From: Prolixibacteraceae bacterium
GTDB taxonomy: Bacteria; Bacteroidota; Bacteroidia; Bacteroidales; Prolixibacteraceae
Direction: 5' to 3'
Assembly: GCA_017998095.1 (NCBI GenBank)
Contig: JAGODU010000009.1
Coordinates: forward strand, 1 to 52,394
DNA length: 52,394 nt
In this document: in pieces, positions 34,601 to 44,887 of the stretch
Layout: each line of letters opens with the position of its first letter
How positions within the stretch are numbered: position 1 is the stretch's first letter
Position numbers and translations under genes: made by a program
The notes under the pieces: generated by a model
What the model saw: the letters and a program-made list of their open reading frames with translations, nothing else
What the model was told of the DNA's origin: nothing
Database searches by the model: none

Positions 34601-36208
34601 CATTACCAGTTCCTCGCGAATTGGATCAATTGGAGGATTTGTAACCTGAGCAAATAACTGTCTGAAATAAGAAAACAATAACTGTGGTTTATTTGATAAA
34701 ACAGCAAGAGGAGCATCATTACCCATAGAAGATACAGGTTCTTTGCCATCACTAGCCATTGGAATCATTAATCTTTCTATATCTTCCCTGCTATAATCAA
34801 ATACTTTTAGATGGTTTTGAAAGTTTTCAATTCCATATTTAACATTTCTTCCTGAAGAAATTGAATCAAGACTTATACGGTTTCTACTTAACCAATCTTT
34901 ATAAGAGTATTCTCTGGATAATTTTTCTTTTAGTTCTGCATCATAAAAAACCTTTCCTTCTTCTGTGTCAATCATTAACATCTTCCCGGGTTTTAATCTG
35001 CCTTTCTCTTTGATTACAGATGGTTCAAATGGGATAACTCCTACTTCAGATGCAACTACAATCATATTATCTTTAGTAATAAGATAACGGGCAGGTCTTA
35101 ATCCATTCCTGTCTAGTAAACCACCGGCATATCTGCCATCTGAAAAAAGTAGTGTTGCAGGGCCGTCCCAAGGCTCCATTAAAATACTATGATATTCATA
35201 AAATGCTTTTAAATCATCAGAAATTGGATTCTTATCATTCCAGCTTTCCGGGATTAACATTGCTAAAGCATGAGGAAGACTTTTACCTGACATTACAAGA
35301 AATTCAAGAATATTATCAAGTGAAGCACTATCGCTCATTCCAGGTTGAATTAATGGCAAGATATCTTTTAAGTCTCCTATATAATCTGACTGTAAAATAC
35401 TTTCTCTTGCTTCAATCCAGAATCGGTTACCCCTGATTGTATTAATTTCACCATTATGTCCCAGGAAACGAAATGGTTGAGCTAAATCCCAGGTAGGGAA
35501 TGTATTGGTACTAAAACGTGAATGAACAAGAGCAAGTCCACTGGTAAAATAAATATTTGACAGGTCAGGATAATACTCTCTTAACTGATGAGAAGTAAGC
35601 ATCCCCTTATAAATCATCCTTCTGGTTGAAAGACTTACTATATAAAAAGCTCGCTTTTGTTTGAGAGAAGATAACAAGGTCGCTTTTTCAATTTTTTTTC
35701 GTACCAGAAATAATTTCCTTTCAAGATCTTCCTGATTAATACCCCCGGTAATAAAAATTTGTTTAATCAATGGTTCATTTGCTCCTGATGTTTCTCCAAG
35801 GATATTACTATTTACCGGAACATCTCTTAAGCTTAGTAAGGTCAAACCCTCTTTTTCTATAATTTCCCTCATCATTTGCAGACAAAGGGAAAATTCCTTT
35901 TGCTCTTTAGGAAAGAAAATTAAACCTGTTCCATATTTACCTTTTTCAGGTACCGGTATTCCTTGAAGCAATATAAATTCATGAGGAATCTGAACTAAAA
36001 TACCTGCCCCATCACCAGACTTTACATCAGCTCCTTCGGCACCCCTGTGAACCATATTCTCAATGACCTGTAATCCTTTTTCAATAATATCATGAGATTT
36101 ACTTCCGTTTATATTTGCCAGTAATCCAACTCCACAAGCATCATGCTCAAATTCAGAAGAGTATAAACCATCCATTAAACTATCTACCTTTTCAATTTTA
36201 CCTTTCAT
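31685..36208 (-). CDS. gltB: Glutamate synthase large subunit
   Basis: 1507 residues from the ATG at 36208 (the frame is open a little further, to a TTG at 36220, which is less likely). A 24-residue propeptide precedes the catalytic Cys25 in HDACGVGLLA of the class II glutaminase domain (to about 430). The central and FMN-binding domains follow, with the [3Fe-4S] motif CVMMRKCHMNTC (C-x5-C-x4-C) and the C-terminal GXGXG beta-helix (about 1250-1500). It transfers the amide of glutamine to 2-oxoglutarate, giving two glutamates. Transcribed after glnN across a hairpin-bearing 74-base gap and directly before gltD. Confidence 0.97.
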   Translation of the reverse strand: MKGKIEKVDSLMDGLYSSEFEHDACGVGLLANINGSKSHDIIEKGLQVIENMVHRGAEGADVKSGDGAGILVQIPHEFILLQGIPVPEKGKYGTGLIFFPKEQKEFSLCLQMMREIIEKEGLTLLSLRDVPVNSNILGETSGANEPLIKQIFITGGINQEDLERKLFLVRKKIEKATLLSSLKQKRAFYIVSLSTRRMIYKGMLTSHQLREYYPDLSNIYFTSGLALVHSRFSTNTFPTWDLAQPFRFLGHNGEINTIRGNRFWIEARESILQSDYIGDLKDILPLIQPGMSDSASLDNILEFLVMSGKSLPHALAMLIPESWNDKNPISDDLKAFYEYHSILMEPWDGPATLLFSDGRYAGGLLDRNGLRPARYLITKDNMIVVASEVGVIPFEPSVIKEKGRLKPGKMLMIDTEEGKVFYDAELKEKLSREYSYKDWLSRNRISLDSISSGRNVKYGIENFQNHLKVFDYSREDIERLMIPMASDGKEPVSSMGNDAPLAVLSNKPQLLFSYFRQLFAQVTNPPIDPIREELVMSLTLYIGAQEGNLLEPSPELCKMVKLSSPVLTNTEFDILKNLRYKGFKALTLPMLFNPAEGPSALEKAVDELCHKAEQAVNDKYHYIILSDRGVDENNVPIPSLLAVSAVHHYLIEKRKRMQIAVVVETAEPREVMHFALLFGYGATAVNPYLSFAILEDLVNKHELQLDFHTAEKNYIKSINKGLLKVISKMGISTIRSYRGAQIFEAVGLSSKLLSKYFRGTSSRIEGIDIEDIAEEAIATHNGAFEVKSDSDYLENRGIYSYRKDGEQHAWNPETISMLQLSTRIGSYKKFKEYTNLVDSKPEPIFLRDFMKFKKRERIPVENVEPVSEITKRFVTGAMSYGSISKDAHEAMAIAMNILGGRSNTGEGGEDPVRFKISEDGLNRRSAIKQVASGRFGVTAEYLINADELQIKIAQGAKPGEGGQLPGYKVDNIIAKTRHSIPGISLISPPPHHDIYSIEDLAQLIFDLKNVNPNARISVKLVSESGVGTIAAGVAKAKADMILISGCEGGTGASPSSSIKYAGLPMELGLAETQQTLVMNNLRGQVKLQADGQLKTGKDIINAALLGAEEFGFATSALIVLGCVMMRKCHMNTCPVGVATQDEKLRKRFVGRYEYLLNYFNFLAQDVREHLAEMGFTKLDEIIGRADLIEFVPSEINKKTKKIDLSKLLAVPSEASQFDIRKVKDQEHKIDKVLDKELIKAAMPSIELHVPSEFHKPICNTDRTVGAMLSGEIAKRYGNKGLPNDTIRCTFKGSAGQSFGAFLAKGVTFRLEGEANDYLGKGLSGGKIIVVPPQGTTYQPENNIISGNTMLYGATSGEVYINGIVGERFCVRNSGAIAVVEGAGDHCCEYMTGGRTVVLGNVGRNFAAGMSGGIAYVLNENQDFDYFCNMEMVELSLIEDSADAHELLGLISSHFRYTSSTMAKRIIDNWDKYIDKFIKVMPIEYKKVLHDEKIEAIKKKIAQVEYDY

Positions 36209-36240
36209 ATAAGCAATCAATTAAGAATTTAAATATTATA

Positions 36241-36266
36241 AGAGCAGCAGTTTAATCTACTGCTCT
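36241..36266 (-). promoter_or_regulatory. Hairpin between glnN and gltB
   Basis: Ten-base arms AGAGCAGCAG (36241-36250) and CTACTGCTCT (36257-36266) pair with one mismatch around a six-base loop. On the transcribed strand it is followed by TTATAATATTT rather than a clean T run, so it may be a partial terminator or an RNA-processing/stability element that sets glnN apart from gltBD-asnB. Confidence 0.5.
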
Positions 36267-36282
36267 TTAATAAATCAAGAGT

Positions 36283-38478
36283 CTATCGAATAAACAATAA
36301 CTCCCTGTATTTGGGTAAAGTCCACATCTCGTTATCAACAATCAATTCAAGTTTATCAATATGATATCTGATTATTTCAAAATAAGGAAGTATGCTGTCG
36401 TGATAAGCCAATGCCTTTTCTTTCTCTCCTTCAATCTTATTAGCTACTTTGCGGGCTTCAACCATTTCATCAACTTTCTCCTTAATAACACTAACATGTA
36501 AAGCTATTTCTTCAATAATCTGACGATCCATTGCTGATAATTCACTTTCTTTTTCAGCGCTATAAACAGATTTAATCTTAAAAACATTGTCCAGAAGCAT
36601 TGACTGGTAACGAGTAGCAACCGGAATAATATGATTTATTGCAAGATCACCGAGTACCCTGGATTCAATCTGAATTTTTTTAGTATAAGTTTCCCATTTC
36701 ACTTCATTTCTTGCGTGAAGTTCTTTTTCAGTAAAAACGTTTAAATCTTCAAACATTTTAACTGTTTCTTCTGATGTATAAGCATCAAAAATTAAAGGAG
36801 CACATGTTTCACAATCAAGACCACGATTAGCGGCTTCAACTTTCCACTCTTCAGAATAACCGTTTCCATCAAATCTGATTGGTTTTGATGTTTTTATGTA
36901 GCATTTTAACACATCAAAAATTGCCTTTTCCTTTTCGATACCAGATGCAATCTTTTTATCTACTTCAGCTTTAAACTCTACCAACTGAGCAGCGACTGCA
37001 GTATTTAGTGCAATCATAGCTGAAGAGCAGTTAGCTGACGAACCTACTGCGCGGAATTCAAAACGGTTTCCTGTAAAAGCAAATGGTGAAGTACGGTTAC
37101 GGTCAGTATTATCAAGAAATACTTCAGGTATATGTGCAATACCCAGGCTAAGTTTTTTCTTGTCGCCCATAATTATTGCATCTTCACTTGAGCTGTTTTC
37201 CAATTTATCCAGAATAGAAGTTATCTGACTACCAAGAAAAGCAGAAATGATAGCAGGAGGAGCTTCATTTGCACCAAGGCGATGAGCATTCTGAGCCGAC
37301 ATAATTGAAGCCTTTAACAGAGCATTATTTTTATATACAGCCATTAATATATTTACAAGGAAAGTAACAAACTGGAGATTTTCCTCAGGAGTTTTACCTG
37401 GTGTCAGTAATCCTACACCTGTATCTGTTCCAAGTGACCAGTTATTATGTTTCCCTGAACCGTTAATTCCTGAAAAAGGTTTTTCGTGTAACAATAAACG
37501 AAAACCATGGCGACGAGCAACTTTTTTCATGATAGCCATTATCAGCAAGTTCTGATCAACAGAAAGATTACATTCTCCAAAAATAGGAGCTAATTCAAAC
37601 TGATTAGGAGCGACTTCGTTATGACGGGTTTTAAGAGGTATGCCATATTTATAACCCTCAAATTCAATATCTTTCATATATGCAGCAACACGACTTGGTA
37701 TAGCTCCAAAGTAATGATCTTCCAGCTGTTGATTTTTAGCTGATTCATGGCCCATTAAAGTTCGGCCGGTAAGCAGAAGATCAGGTCGGGCAGCATAAAG
37801 TCCTTCATCAATGAGAAAATACTCTTGTTCCCATCCTAAATAAGCAAATACTTTTTTAACATTTGGATCAAACATCTGGCAAACAGTTGTTGCAGCTTTA
37901 TCCACTGCTGAAAGAGCTTTCAATAGAGGAGCTTTAAGGTCGAGAGATTCACCTGTATAAGAAATAAAAATAGTTGGAATACATAGAGTGTCGTCAACCA
38001 CGAATGCAGGAGAAGATGGATCCCATGCAGTATAACCCCGGGCTTCAAAAGTACTTCTAATACCTCCGCTCGGAAATGAAGAAGCATCAGGTTCTTGCTG
38101 AGCAAGTAATTTACCCGAGAAATCTTCAATTATTGATTCACCGGGAGTACCATTATAATCTATGAAAGAATCATGTTTTTCGGCTGTTCCGTCAGTAAGA
38201 GGTTGAAACCAGTGAGTATAATGAGTAGCACCCAATTCCATAGCCCACATTTTCATTCCGGTAGCAACACTATCTGCTATTTTACGGTCAAGTGTTATAC
38301 CTTTTTCAACAGCCCCATCCAAGGCTTTAATAACATCTTTAGAAAGATATTTTTCCATCGTAGAGCGAGTGAAAACATATTTTCCATAATAGTCAGATGT
38401 AAATTTAGCAGGAGCTGAGACAGGAAGAGCTTTCTTTTTGAAAGCATCTTCTACTACTTTAAATCTTAATGTTGACAT
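36283..38478 (-). CDS. glnN: Glutamine synthetase type III
   Basis: 731 residues from the ATG at 38478 (an upstream in-frame TTG at 38490 is less likely). GSIII, much larger than GlnA (about 470) and typical of Bacteroidetes. N-terminal GSIII domain (about 60-220) with GGIRSTFEARGYTAWD; catalytic region with LGWEQEYFLID, NEVAPNQFELAP, HEKPFSGINGSGKHNNWS and the ATP-site DRNRTSPFAFTGNRFEFRAVGSS. It fixes ammonium into glutamine. First gene of the glnN-gltB-gltD-asnB run, so the primary ammonium-assimilation enzymes are one unit; the 254-base divergent region towards pyrG should hold its control sites. Confidence 0.96.
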   Translation of the reverse strand: MSTLRFKVVEDAFKKKALPVSAPAKFTSDYYGKYVFTRSTMEKYLSKDVIKALDGAVEKGITLDRKIADSVATGMKMWAMELGATHYTHWFQPLTDGTAEKHDSFIDYNGTPGESIIEDFSGKLLAQQEPDASSFPSGGIRSTFEARGYTAWDPSSPAFVVDDTLCIPTIFISYTGESLDLKAPLLKALSAVDKAATTVCQMFDPNVKKVFAYLGWEQEYFLIDEGLYAARPDLLLTGRTLMGHESAKNQQLEDHYFGAIPSRVAAYMKDIEFEGYKYGIPLKTRHNEVAPNQFELAPIFGECNLSVDQNLLIMAIMKKVARRHGFRLLLHEKPFSGINGSGKHNNWSLGTDTGVGLLTPGKTPEENLQFVTFLVNILMAVYKNNALLKASIMSAQNAHRLGANEAPPAIISAFLGSQITSILDKLENSSSEDAIIMGDKKKLSLGIAHIPEVFLDNTDRNRTSPFAFTGNRFEFRAVGSSANCSSAMIALNTAVAAQLVEFKAEVDKKIASGIEKEKAIFDVLKCYIKTSKPIRFDGNGYSEEWKVEAANRGLDCETCAPLIFDAYTSEETVKMFEDLNVFTEKELHARNEVKWETYTKKIQIESRVLGDLAINHIIPVATRYQSMLLDNVFKIKSVYSAEKESELSAMDRQIIEEIALHVSVIKEKVDEMVEARKVANKIEGEKEKALAYHDSILPYFEIIRYHIDKLELIVDNEMWTLPKYRELLFIR

Positions 38479-38559
38479 AATAACATTCAATACAAGGTTA
38501 ATAAAATCTTTTTATTACTATATGTTGCTTTTAATTATCTTTTTGCAATCACATAGACA

Positions 38560-38567
38560 CAAACATA
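38560..38567 (-). promoter_or_regulatory. Candidate -7 box of glnN promoter
   Basis: Minus-strand TATGTTTG fits TAnnTTTG, 81 bases before the glnN ATG. A TTTG at 38597-38600 is too far (29 bases) to be the usual -33 box, so activation by a regulator is possible. Confidence 0.35.
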
Positions 38568-38622
38568 ACCTATTTGATTTCATTAGCTTCTTATTCCAAA
38601 AAAAAAATTAAATATTTAGCTC

Positions 38623-38645
38623 AATATTAATTTCAAGTTAATATT
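38623..38645. repeat. Inverted repeat in the glnN-pyrG divergent region
   Basis: AATATTAA (38623-38630) and TTAATATT (38638-38645) form a perfect 8-bp inverted repeat with a 7-base spacer, immediately upstream of a candidate pyrG -7 box. Being pure A/T it may be chance, but the position suits an operator. Confidence 0.35.
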
Positions 38646-38651
38646 AAATGC

Positions 38652-38659
38652 TATTTTTG
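38652..38659 (+). promoter_or_regulatory. Candidate -7 box of pyrG promoter
   Basis: TATTTTTG fits TAnnTTTG, giving a leader of about 80 bases before the pyrG ATG at 38745. The -33 region is not a good match and overlaps the inverted repeat at 38623-38645. Confidence 0.4.
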
Positions 38660-38711
38660 CAGATATTTTTAATCTATTATTGATATAAACTACCATTTTG
38701 TCAAGAAATAG

Positions 38712-40379
<1,668 letters not shown>

Positions 40380-40380
40380 G

Positions 40381-40464
40381 TGCCCAGAACAAGACTCGAA
40401 CTTGCACACCCTTGCGAGCACCAGCCCCTCAAGCTGGCGTGTCTACCAATTTCACCATCTGGGC
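40381..40464 (-). tRNA. tRNA-Leu (GAG)
   Basis: 84 bases; class II tRNA. On the minus strand the acceptor stem GCCCAGA pairs with TCTGGGC, discriminator A; the anticodon stem CCAGC/GCTGG encloses a loop TTGAGGG with anticodon GAG; a long variable arm and a T arm with loop TTCGAGT follow. CCA is not encoded. It has a near-perfect promoter and is closed by the shared terminator. Confidence 0.96.
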
Positions 40465-40499
40465 AGTAATTTATAGAACTGTGTTCAGAAGAACGGATG

Positions 40500-40530
40500 C
40501 AAAAGTAAAAAAATACATTTTCCTACCAAA
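40500..40530 (-). promoter_or_regulatory. tRNA-Leu promoter, consensus Bacteroidetes type
   Basis: On the minus strand TTTG (40527-40530), exactly 19 bases, then TACTTTTG (40500-40507). Both boxes and the spacing match the TTTG-N19-21-TAnnTTTG consensus. The -7 box is 36 bases before the mature tRNA 5' end. Confidence 0.85.
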
Positions 40531-40557
40531 AAAAATAATCAAGTTTTAAGAATTTAT

Positions 40558-40884
40558 TTAATCGATTTTTTTTTCATAGATTGTTTTTATTATAATTCCT
40601 TGATTATCAATTTCAAATTTATATGCCTCAACTTTTATAAAAGCCGGACTCATCCTTTGATCTAAAGTCATTTTTCCGGTTCCAATAACAGTCTCTTTAA
40701 CCAGAGTTTCTTTTTCATATACAAAAAGTTTATGACCATTTTCTAAAAAATCCAATCTCTTAGGTTCTCCAAAGTCAGCATATAGTAATTCAACTCCTTT
40801 TCCTACATATTTTCCTGACAGGCTTCTTTGAACAGAACATCCAATAAACCCAAAAATGAATATTAAAAATATTAATTTCTTCAT
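40558..40884 (-). CDS. Small hypothetical lipoprotein
   Basis: 108 residues. MKKLIFLIFIFGFIGCSVQ is a lipoprotein signal with Cys16 (FIGC lipobox). The remaining 90 residues are a beta-rich domain with SGKYVGKGVELLYADFGEPKRLDF and GTGKMTLDQRMSPAFIKVEAYKFEID, resembling no family I can name. Stands alone on the minus strand, divergent from purL with a 150-base gap. No clear promoter found. Confidence 0.7.
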   Translation of the reverse strand: MKKLIFLIFIFGFIGCSVQRSLSGKYVGKGVELLYADFGEPKRLDFLENGHKLFVYEKETLVKETVIGTGKMTLDQRMSPAFIKVEAYKFEIDNQGIIIKTIYEKKID

Positions 40885-40992
40885 CTCAATTAAATTAATT
40901 TCTCTTCGTTCAATACAGTTTAAGGTTTTGTTAACTGAAATTTTACTAATCCCGAAAGATAATCCTTTTTCATTTTAACTTTCGGTTTTTAC

Positions 40993-41000
40993 TATATTTG
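40993..41000 (+). promoter_or_regulatory. Candidate -7 box of purL promoter
   Basis: TATATTTG, exact match to TAnnTTTG, 34 bases before the purL ATG. Only a partial -33 (TTTC at 40968-40971, spacing 21). Confidence 0.45.
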
Positions 41001-41034
41001 CATTTTAAACTTTCTTAATGATAATCTCAACATT

Positions 41035-44000
41035 ATGATTTTATTCTTTAACAATCTGGCTAACAACTTTATTGCTGTTGGCTTAAAAAATCCGCTTTCA
41101 CAACAGGATATTGATAAACTTATTTGGTTGTTTAGTAATGCCAAGTTAGTTGAAAATAATGAAATAAATGGTTGGTTTGTAGGTCCAAGAAAAGAGATGA
41201 TAACTCCCTGGAGCACCAATGCGGTTGAAATTACTCAAAACATGGGCATTTCAGGCATAACTCGCATTGAAGAGTATCATAAAGTTGATAATAAGGAAGT
41301 AAAATACGATCCTATGCTTCAGCATCTTTATGAAAAATTAGATCAGGAGATTTTCAATATTAACAGAAAACCAGAGCCAATAATTTACATCGATAATATT
41401 AAAGAATATAATGATAAAGAAGGACTTGCATTAAGTAACGAAGAAATAGAATATCTCAATTCTGTATCAAAAGAACTTAACAGACCTCTTACTGACAGTG
41501 AAGTATTTGGATTTTCCCAGGTAAACAGCGAGCATTGTCGTCACAAAATTTTCAATGGAACTTTTATTATTGATGGAGTTGAAAAGGAATTATCTCTTTT
41601 CAAATTAATAAAAAAGACAACTGCTACGAATCCAAACAAAATAGTTTCTGCTTACAAAGACAACTGTTCATTTGCTGAAGGTCCTAATGTTAAACACTTT
41701 GCCCCAAGAAATCAGGAAGGTGCTGATTTCTTTGAGCTCAAGGAAATAAAAACAGTTTTATCTCTAAAAGCCGAGACACATAATTTCCCTACTACCGTTG
41801 AACCTTTCAACGGAGCTTCAACCGGTACAGGAGGTGAAATCCGTGACAGGATAGCAGGGGGTAAAGGTGCTTTCCCTATTGCTGGAACTGCTGTATACAT
41901 GACATCATATCCACGAACAGAAAAAAGCAGAGAATGGGAACAGGCTACTGAAGAAAGACCATGGCTTTATCAAACCCCTGAAGAAATATTAATAAAAGCC
42001 TCAAATGGTGCAAGTGACTTTGGAAATAAATTCGGTCAGCCATTGATTAATGGAAGTGTTATGACTTTTGAACACTTTGAAAATGGAAAAAAATATGCAT
42101 TTGATAAAGTAATAATGCTTGCCGGAGGAATTGGATTTGGACGAAAAGAAGATAGCATTAAAGATATTCCGGTGCCAGGTCAAAAGGTTGTTTTATTAGG
42201 AGGTGATAATTACCGTATTGGAATGGGAGGAGGTGCAGTATCTTCAGTTGCAACAGGTGAATATGAAAATTCGATTGAATTAAACGCTGTACAGAGAGCT
42301 AATCCTGAAATGCAAAAAAGAGTTTATAACACAATCAGAGCTCTGGTAGAAACTGATAAAAATCCAATTATTTCAATACATGATCATGGTGCCGGAGGTC
42401 ACTTAAATTGCCTTTCTGAACTTGTTGAATCAACCGGAGGAAAAATAAATATAGATAATCTTCCAGTCGGTGACCCTACCCTATCACTGAAAGAAATTAT
42501 CGGAAATGAATCACAGGAAAGAATGGGTCTGGTTATTAGTGAAGAGAATATTGATACACTGAGAAAAATTGCTGAAAGAGAACGTTCTCCAATGTATGTA
42601 ATTGGTGAAACAACTGACGACATGAATTTTGTTTTTGTGAAAGAAAAAACAAATGAAAAACCAATAAACTGGAAATTGGAACACATGTTCGGAAATCCTC
42701 CTAAAACAATTATGAGTGATAAAAAGTTAGAACCTAACTTTTCTGATTTAGAATATGATATTAATAATATTCAGGAATATGTTGAAAATGTTCTCCAATT
42801 AGAAAATGTATCGTGTAAAGACTGGTTGACAAATAAAGTAGACAGATCTGTTACAGGAAGAATAGCAAAACAACAATGCGCCGGAAAATTACAACTGCCT
42901 CTTAATAATCTTGGAGTTATAGCACTTGATTATTCAGGGACAAAAGGTTTGGCTTCTTCTTTAGGACATGCTCCAGCTGCAGGTTTAATAAATGCAGCCA
43001 ACGGCTCTATATTGTCAATTGCTGAAGCTTTGACAAACATAATTTGGGCTCCAATGTCTGAAAGATTAAAAAGTATTAGCTTAAGTGCAAATTGGATGTG
43101 GCCATGCAAAAACGAAGGTGAAGATGCCCGGATATATGATGCAGTTAAAGCTGCAAGTGATTTTGCATGTTCTTTGGGAATAAACATTCCTACAGGTAAG
43201 GATAGTTGTTCCATGACACAAAAGTATAAGGATGATGTTGTTTATTCACCGGGAACTGTTATCATTTCAGCTTCAGGAGAAGTCTCTGATGTAAAAAAGG
43301 TAATTGAACCTGTTTTGATAAAAGGAAAATCTATTTATTATATTGATTTTTCTAATTCTCCTCTTGAATTAGGAGGAAGTGCTTTTGCTCAAACTATAAA
43401 CAAGTTAGGCAAACACACCCCAACAGTAACTGATTCAGAATACTTCATCAATGCCTTCAATACCGTGCAAGATTTAATTGAATCAGGTTTAATCTTTAGT
43501 GGCCACGATATTAGTGGAGGAGGTTTAATAACAACTCTTCTTGAAATGTGTTTCAGCAATAATGAAATTGGTATTGAAGCAGACTTAACTGAAATAGGTG
43601 AAAATGATATAATAAAACTTTTGTTTTCGGAAAACCCCGGAATAATTATTCAGGCAGATGAAAAGGCTGAAGCTATTTTAGCAAAAAGTGGAATAAAAAC
43701 AATAAAAATAGGTGTCCCAACCTCATCTGAAAAAGTAATTATAACCAATAATTCTAAAGTTTACGAATTCGACATACAATCTTTACGCGACTTATGGTTT
43801 AAAACATCGTACCTACTTGACAGAAAACAAAGTGGAGAAACCAAAGCATTAGAAAGATTTAAAAATTACAAGATAAATGAACTCTGTCCTGATTTCGGTA
43901 ATTTCTCAGGAAAATATACATTATTAGGAATTGATCCTGATCATAAAGTAAAATCTAAAGTAAAAGCAGCAATTATAAGAGAAAAAGGTGTGAATGGTGA

Positions 44001-44712
44001 CAGGGAAATGGCTTATGCAATGTACCTGGCAGGAATGGAAGTAAAAGACATTCACATGACAGATCTCATAACAGGCAGAGAAGACCTTTCTGATATAAAC
44101 ATGATAGTTTTCGTAGGAGGTTTCTCAAATTCAGATGTATTAGGTTCTGCCAAAGGATGGGCCGGAGCATTCAAATATAATGACAAAGCAAGAATTGCTC
44201 TTGAAAATTTCTATAAAAGAGATGATACTTTGAGTTTGGGTATCTGCAACGGATGTCAGTTAATGGTTGAATTGGATCTTGTAAAGCAAGGAAATTCAAT
44301 CAAACCTAAGATGTTGCATAATGAAAGCATGAAATTTGAATCTGAATATATTGATGTAACTATTCAGCCCAACAAGTCAGTCATGCTTGGAAACATGACA
44401 GGGGAAAGATTGGGAGTATGGGTTGCACACGGAGAAGGAAAATTCCTTTTGCCATCCGGTGAGAAAAACTACAATATAGCTGTCAAATATTCTTATTCCG
44501 GATACCCTGGAAATCCAAATGGTTCAGATTTCGACACCGCTGGAATTTGCACTGAAGATGGACGTCACCTTGCAATGATGCCTCATCCTGAAAGAGCTAT
44601 TATGCCTTGGCAATGTCCATATTATCCGGCTGAAAATATTAATGATGATGTTACTCCATGGATGAAGGCATTTATTAATGCAAGAAAATGGATTGAGAAA
44701 AAAATCAGCTAA
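41035..44712 (+). CDS. purL: Phosphoribosylformylglycinamidine synthase (large, single-chain)
   Basis: 1225 residues, the fused PurL type of Proteobacteria and Bacteroidetes. N-terminal PurS-like part with PRKEMITPWSTNAVEITQNM, linker, two AIRS-like domains (HNFPTTVEPFNGASTGTGGEIRD and GKDSCSMTQKY) and a C-terminal class I glutaminase with nucleophile C1071 in GICNGCQLM and H/E in MPHPERA. It converts FGAR, glutamine and ATP to FGAM in purine synthesis. Has its own -7 box and a strong terminator, so it is probably monocistronic. Confidence 0.97.
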   Translation: MILFFNNLANNFIAVGLKNPLSQQDIDKLIWLFSNAKLVENNEINGWFVGPRKEMITPWSTNAVEITQNMGISGITRIEEYHKVDNKEVKYDPMLQHLYEKLDQEIFNINRKPEPIIYIDNIKEYNDKEGLALSNEEIEYLNSVSKELNRPLTDSEVFGFSQVNSEHCRHKIFNGTFIIDGVEKELSLFKLIKKTTATNPNKIVSAYKDNCSFAEGPNVKHFAPRNQEGADFFELKEIKTVLSLKAETHNFPTTVEPFNGASTGTGGEIRDRIAGGKGAFPIAGTAVYMTSYPRTEKSREWEQATEERPWLYQTPEEILIKASNGASDFGNKFGQPLINGSVMTFEHFENGKKYAFDKVIMLAGGIGFGRKEDSIKDIPVPGQKVVLLGGDNYRIGMGGGAVSSVATGEYENSIELNAVQRANPEMQKRVYNTIRALVETDKNPIISIHDHGAGGHLNCLSELVESTGGKINIDNLPVGDPTLSLKEIIGNESQERMGLVISEENIDTLRKIAERERSPMYVIGETTDDMNFVFVKEKTNEKPINWKLEHMFGNPPKTIMSDKKLEPNFSDLEYDINNIQEYVENVLQLENVSCKDWLTNKVDRSVTGRIAKQQCAGKLQLPLNNLGVIALDYSGTKGLASSLGHAPAAGLINAANGSILSIAEALTNIIWAPMSERLKSISLSANWMWPCKNEGEDARIYDAVKAASDFACSLGINIPTGKDSCSMTQKYKDDVVYSPGTVIISASGEVSDVKKVIEPVLIKGKSIYYIDFSNSPLELGGSAFAQTINKLGKHTPTVTDSEYFINAFNTVQDLIESGLIFSGHDISGGGLITTLLEMCFSNNEIGIEADLTEIGENDIIKLLFSENPGIIIQADEKAEAILAKSGIKTIKIGVPTSSEKVIITNNSKVYEFDIQSLRDLWFKTSYLLDRKQSGETKALERFKNYKINELCPDFGNFSGKYTLLGIDPDHKVKSKVKAAIIREKGVNGDREMAYAMYLAGMEVKDIHMTDLITGREDLSDINMIVFVGGFSNSDVLGSAKGWAGAFKYNDKARIALENFYKRDDTLSLGICNGCQLMVELDLVKQGNSIKPKMLHNESMKFESEYIDVTIQPNKSVMLGNMTGERLGVWVAHGEGKFLLPSGEKNYNIAVKYSYSGYPGNPNGSDFDTAGICTEDGRHLAMMPHPERAIMPWQCPYYPAENINDDVTPWMKAFINARKWIEKKIS

Positions 44713-44736
44713 TAAGTCACTTATTAAAATAATTAT

Positions 44737-44765
44737 AAGCCATTTATTACAAATGGCTTTTTTTA
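44737..44765 (+). terminator. Rho-independent terminator of purL
   Basis: Perfect nine-pair stem AAGCCATTT (44737-44745) / AAATGGCTT (44751-44759), five-base loop, followed by a T run. Confidence 0.85.
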
Positions 44766-44887
44766 TATTCAGTATTTTCTTAACTTTCCTATTCAAATAT
44801 CAAAAGGGAATTGTAAATTAGTTTGTTTTCATGGGTATTTTAAATACCCTGATTTTTGAAATAATAAAAATAAAAAGGAGAATCATC

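Noticed and set aside
36209..36220. Longer gltB (and glnN at 38479-38490) starts using TTG
   Set aside because: Each has an ATG four codons downstream that gives the usual N-terminus; TTG starts are unnecessary.
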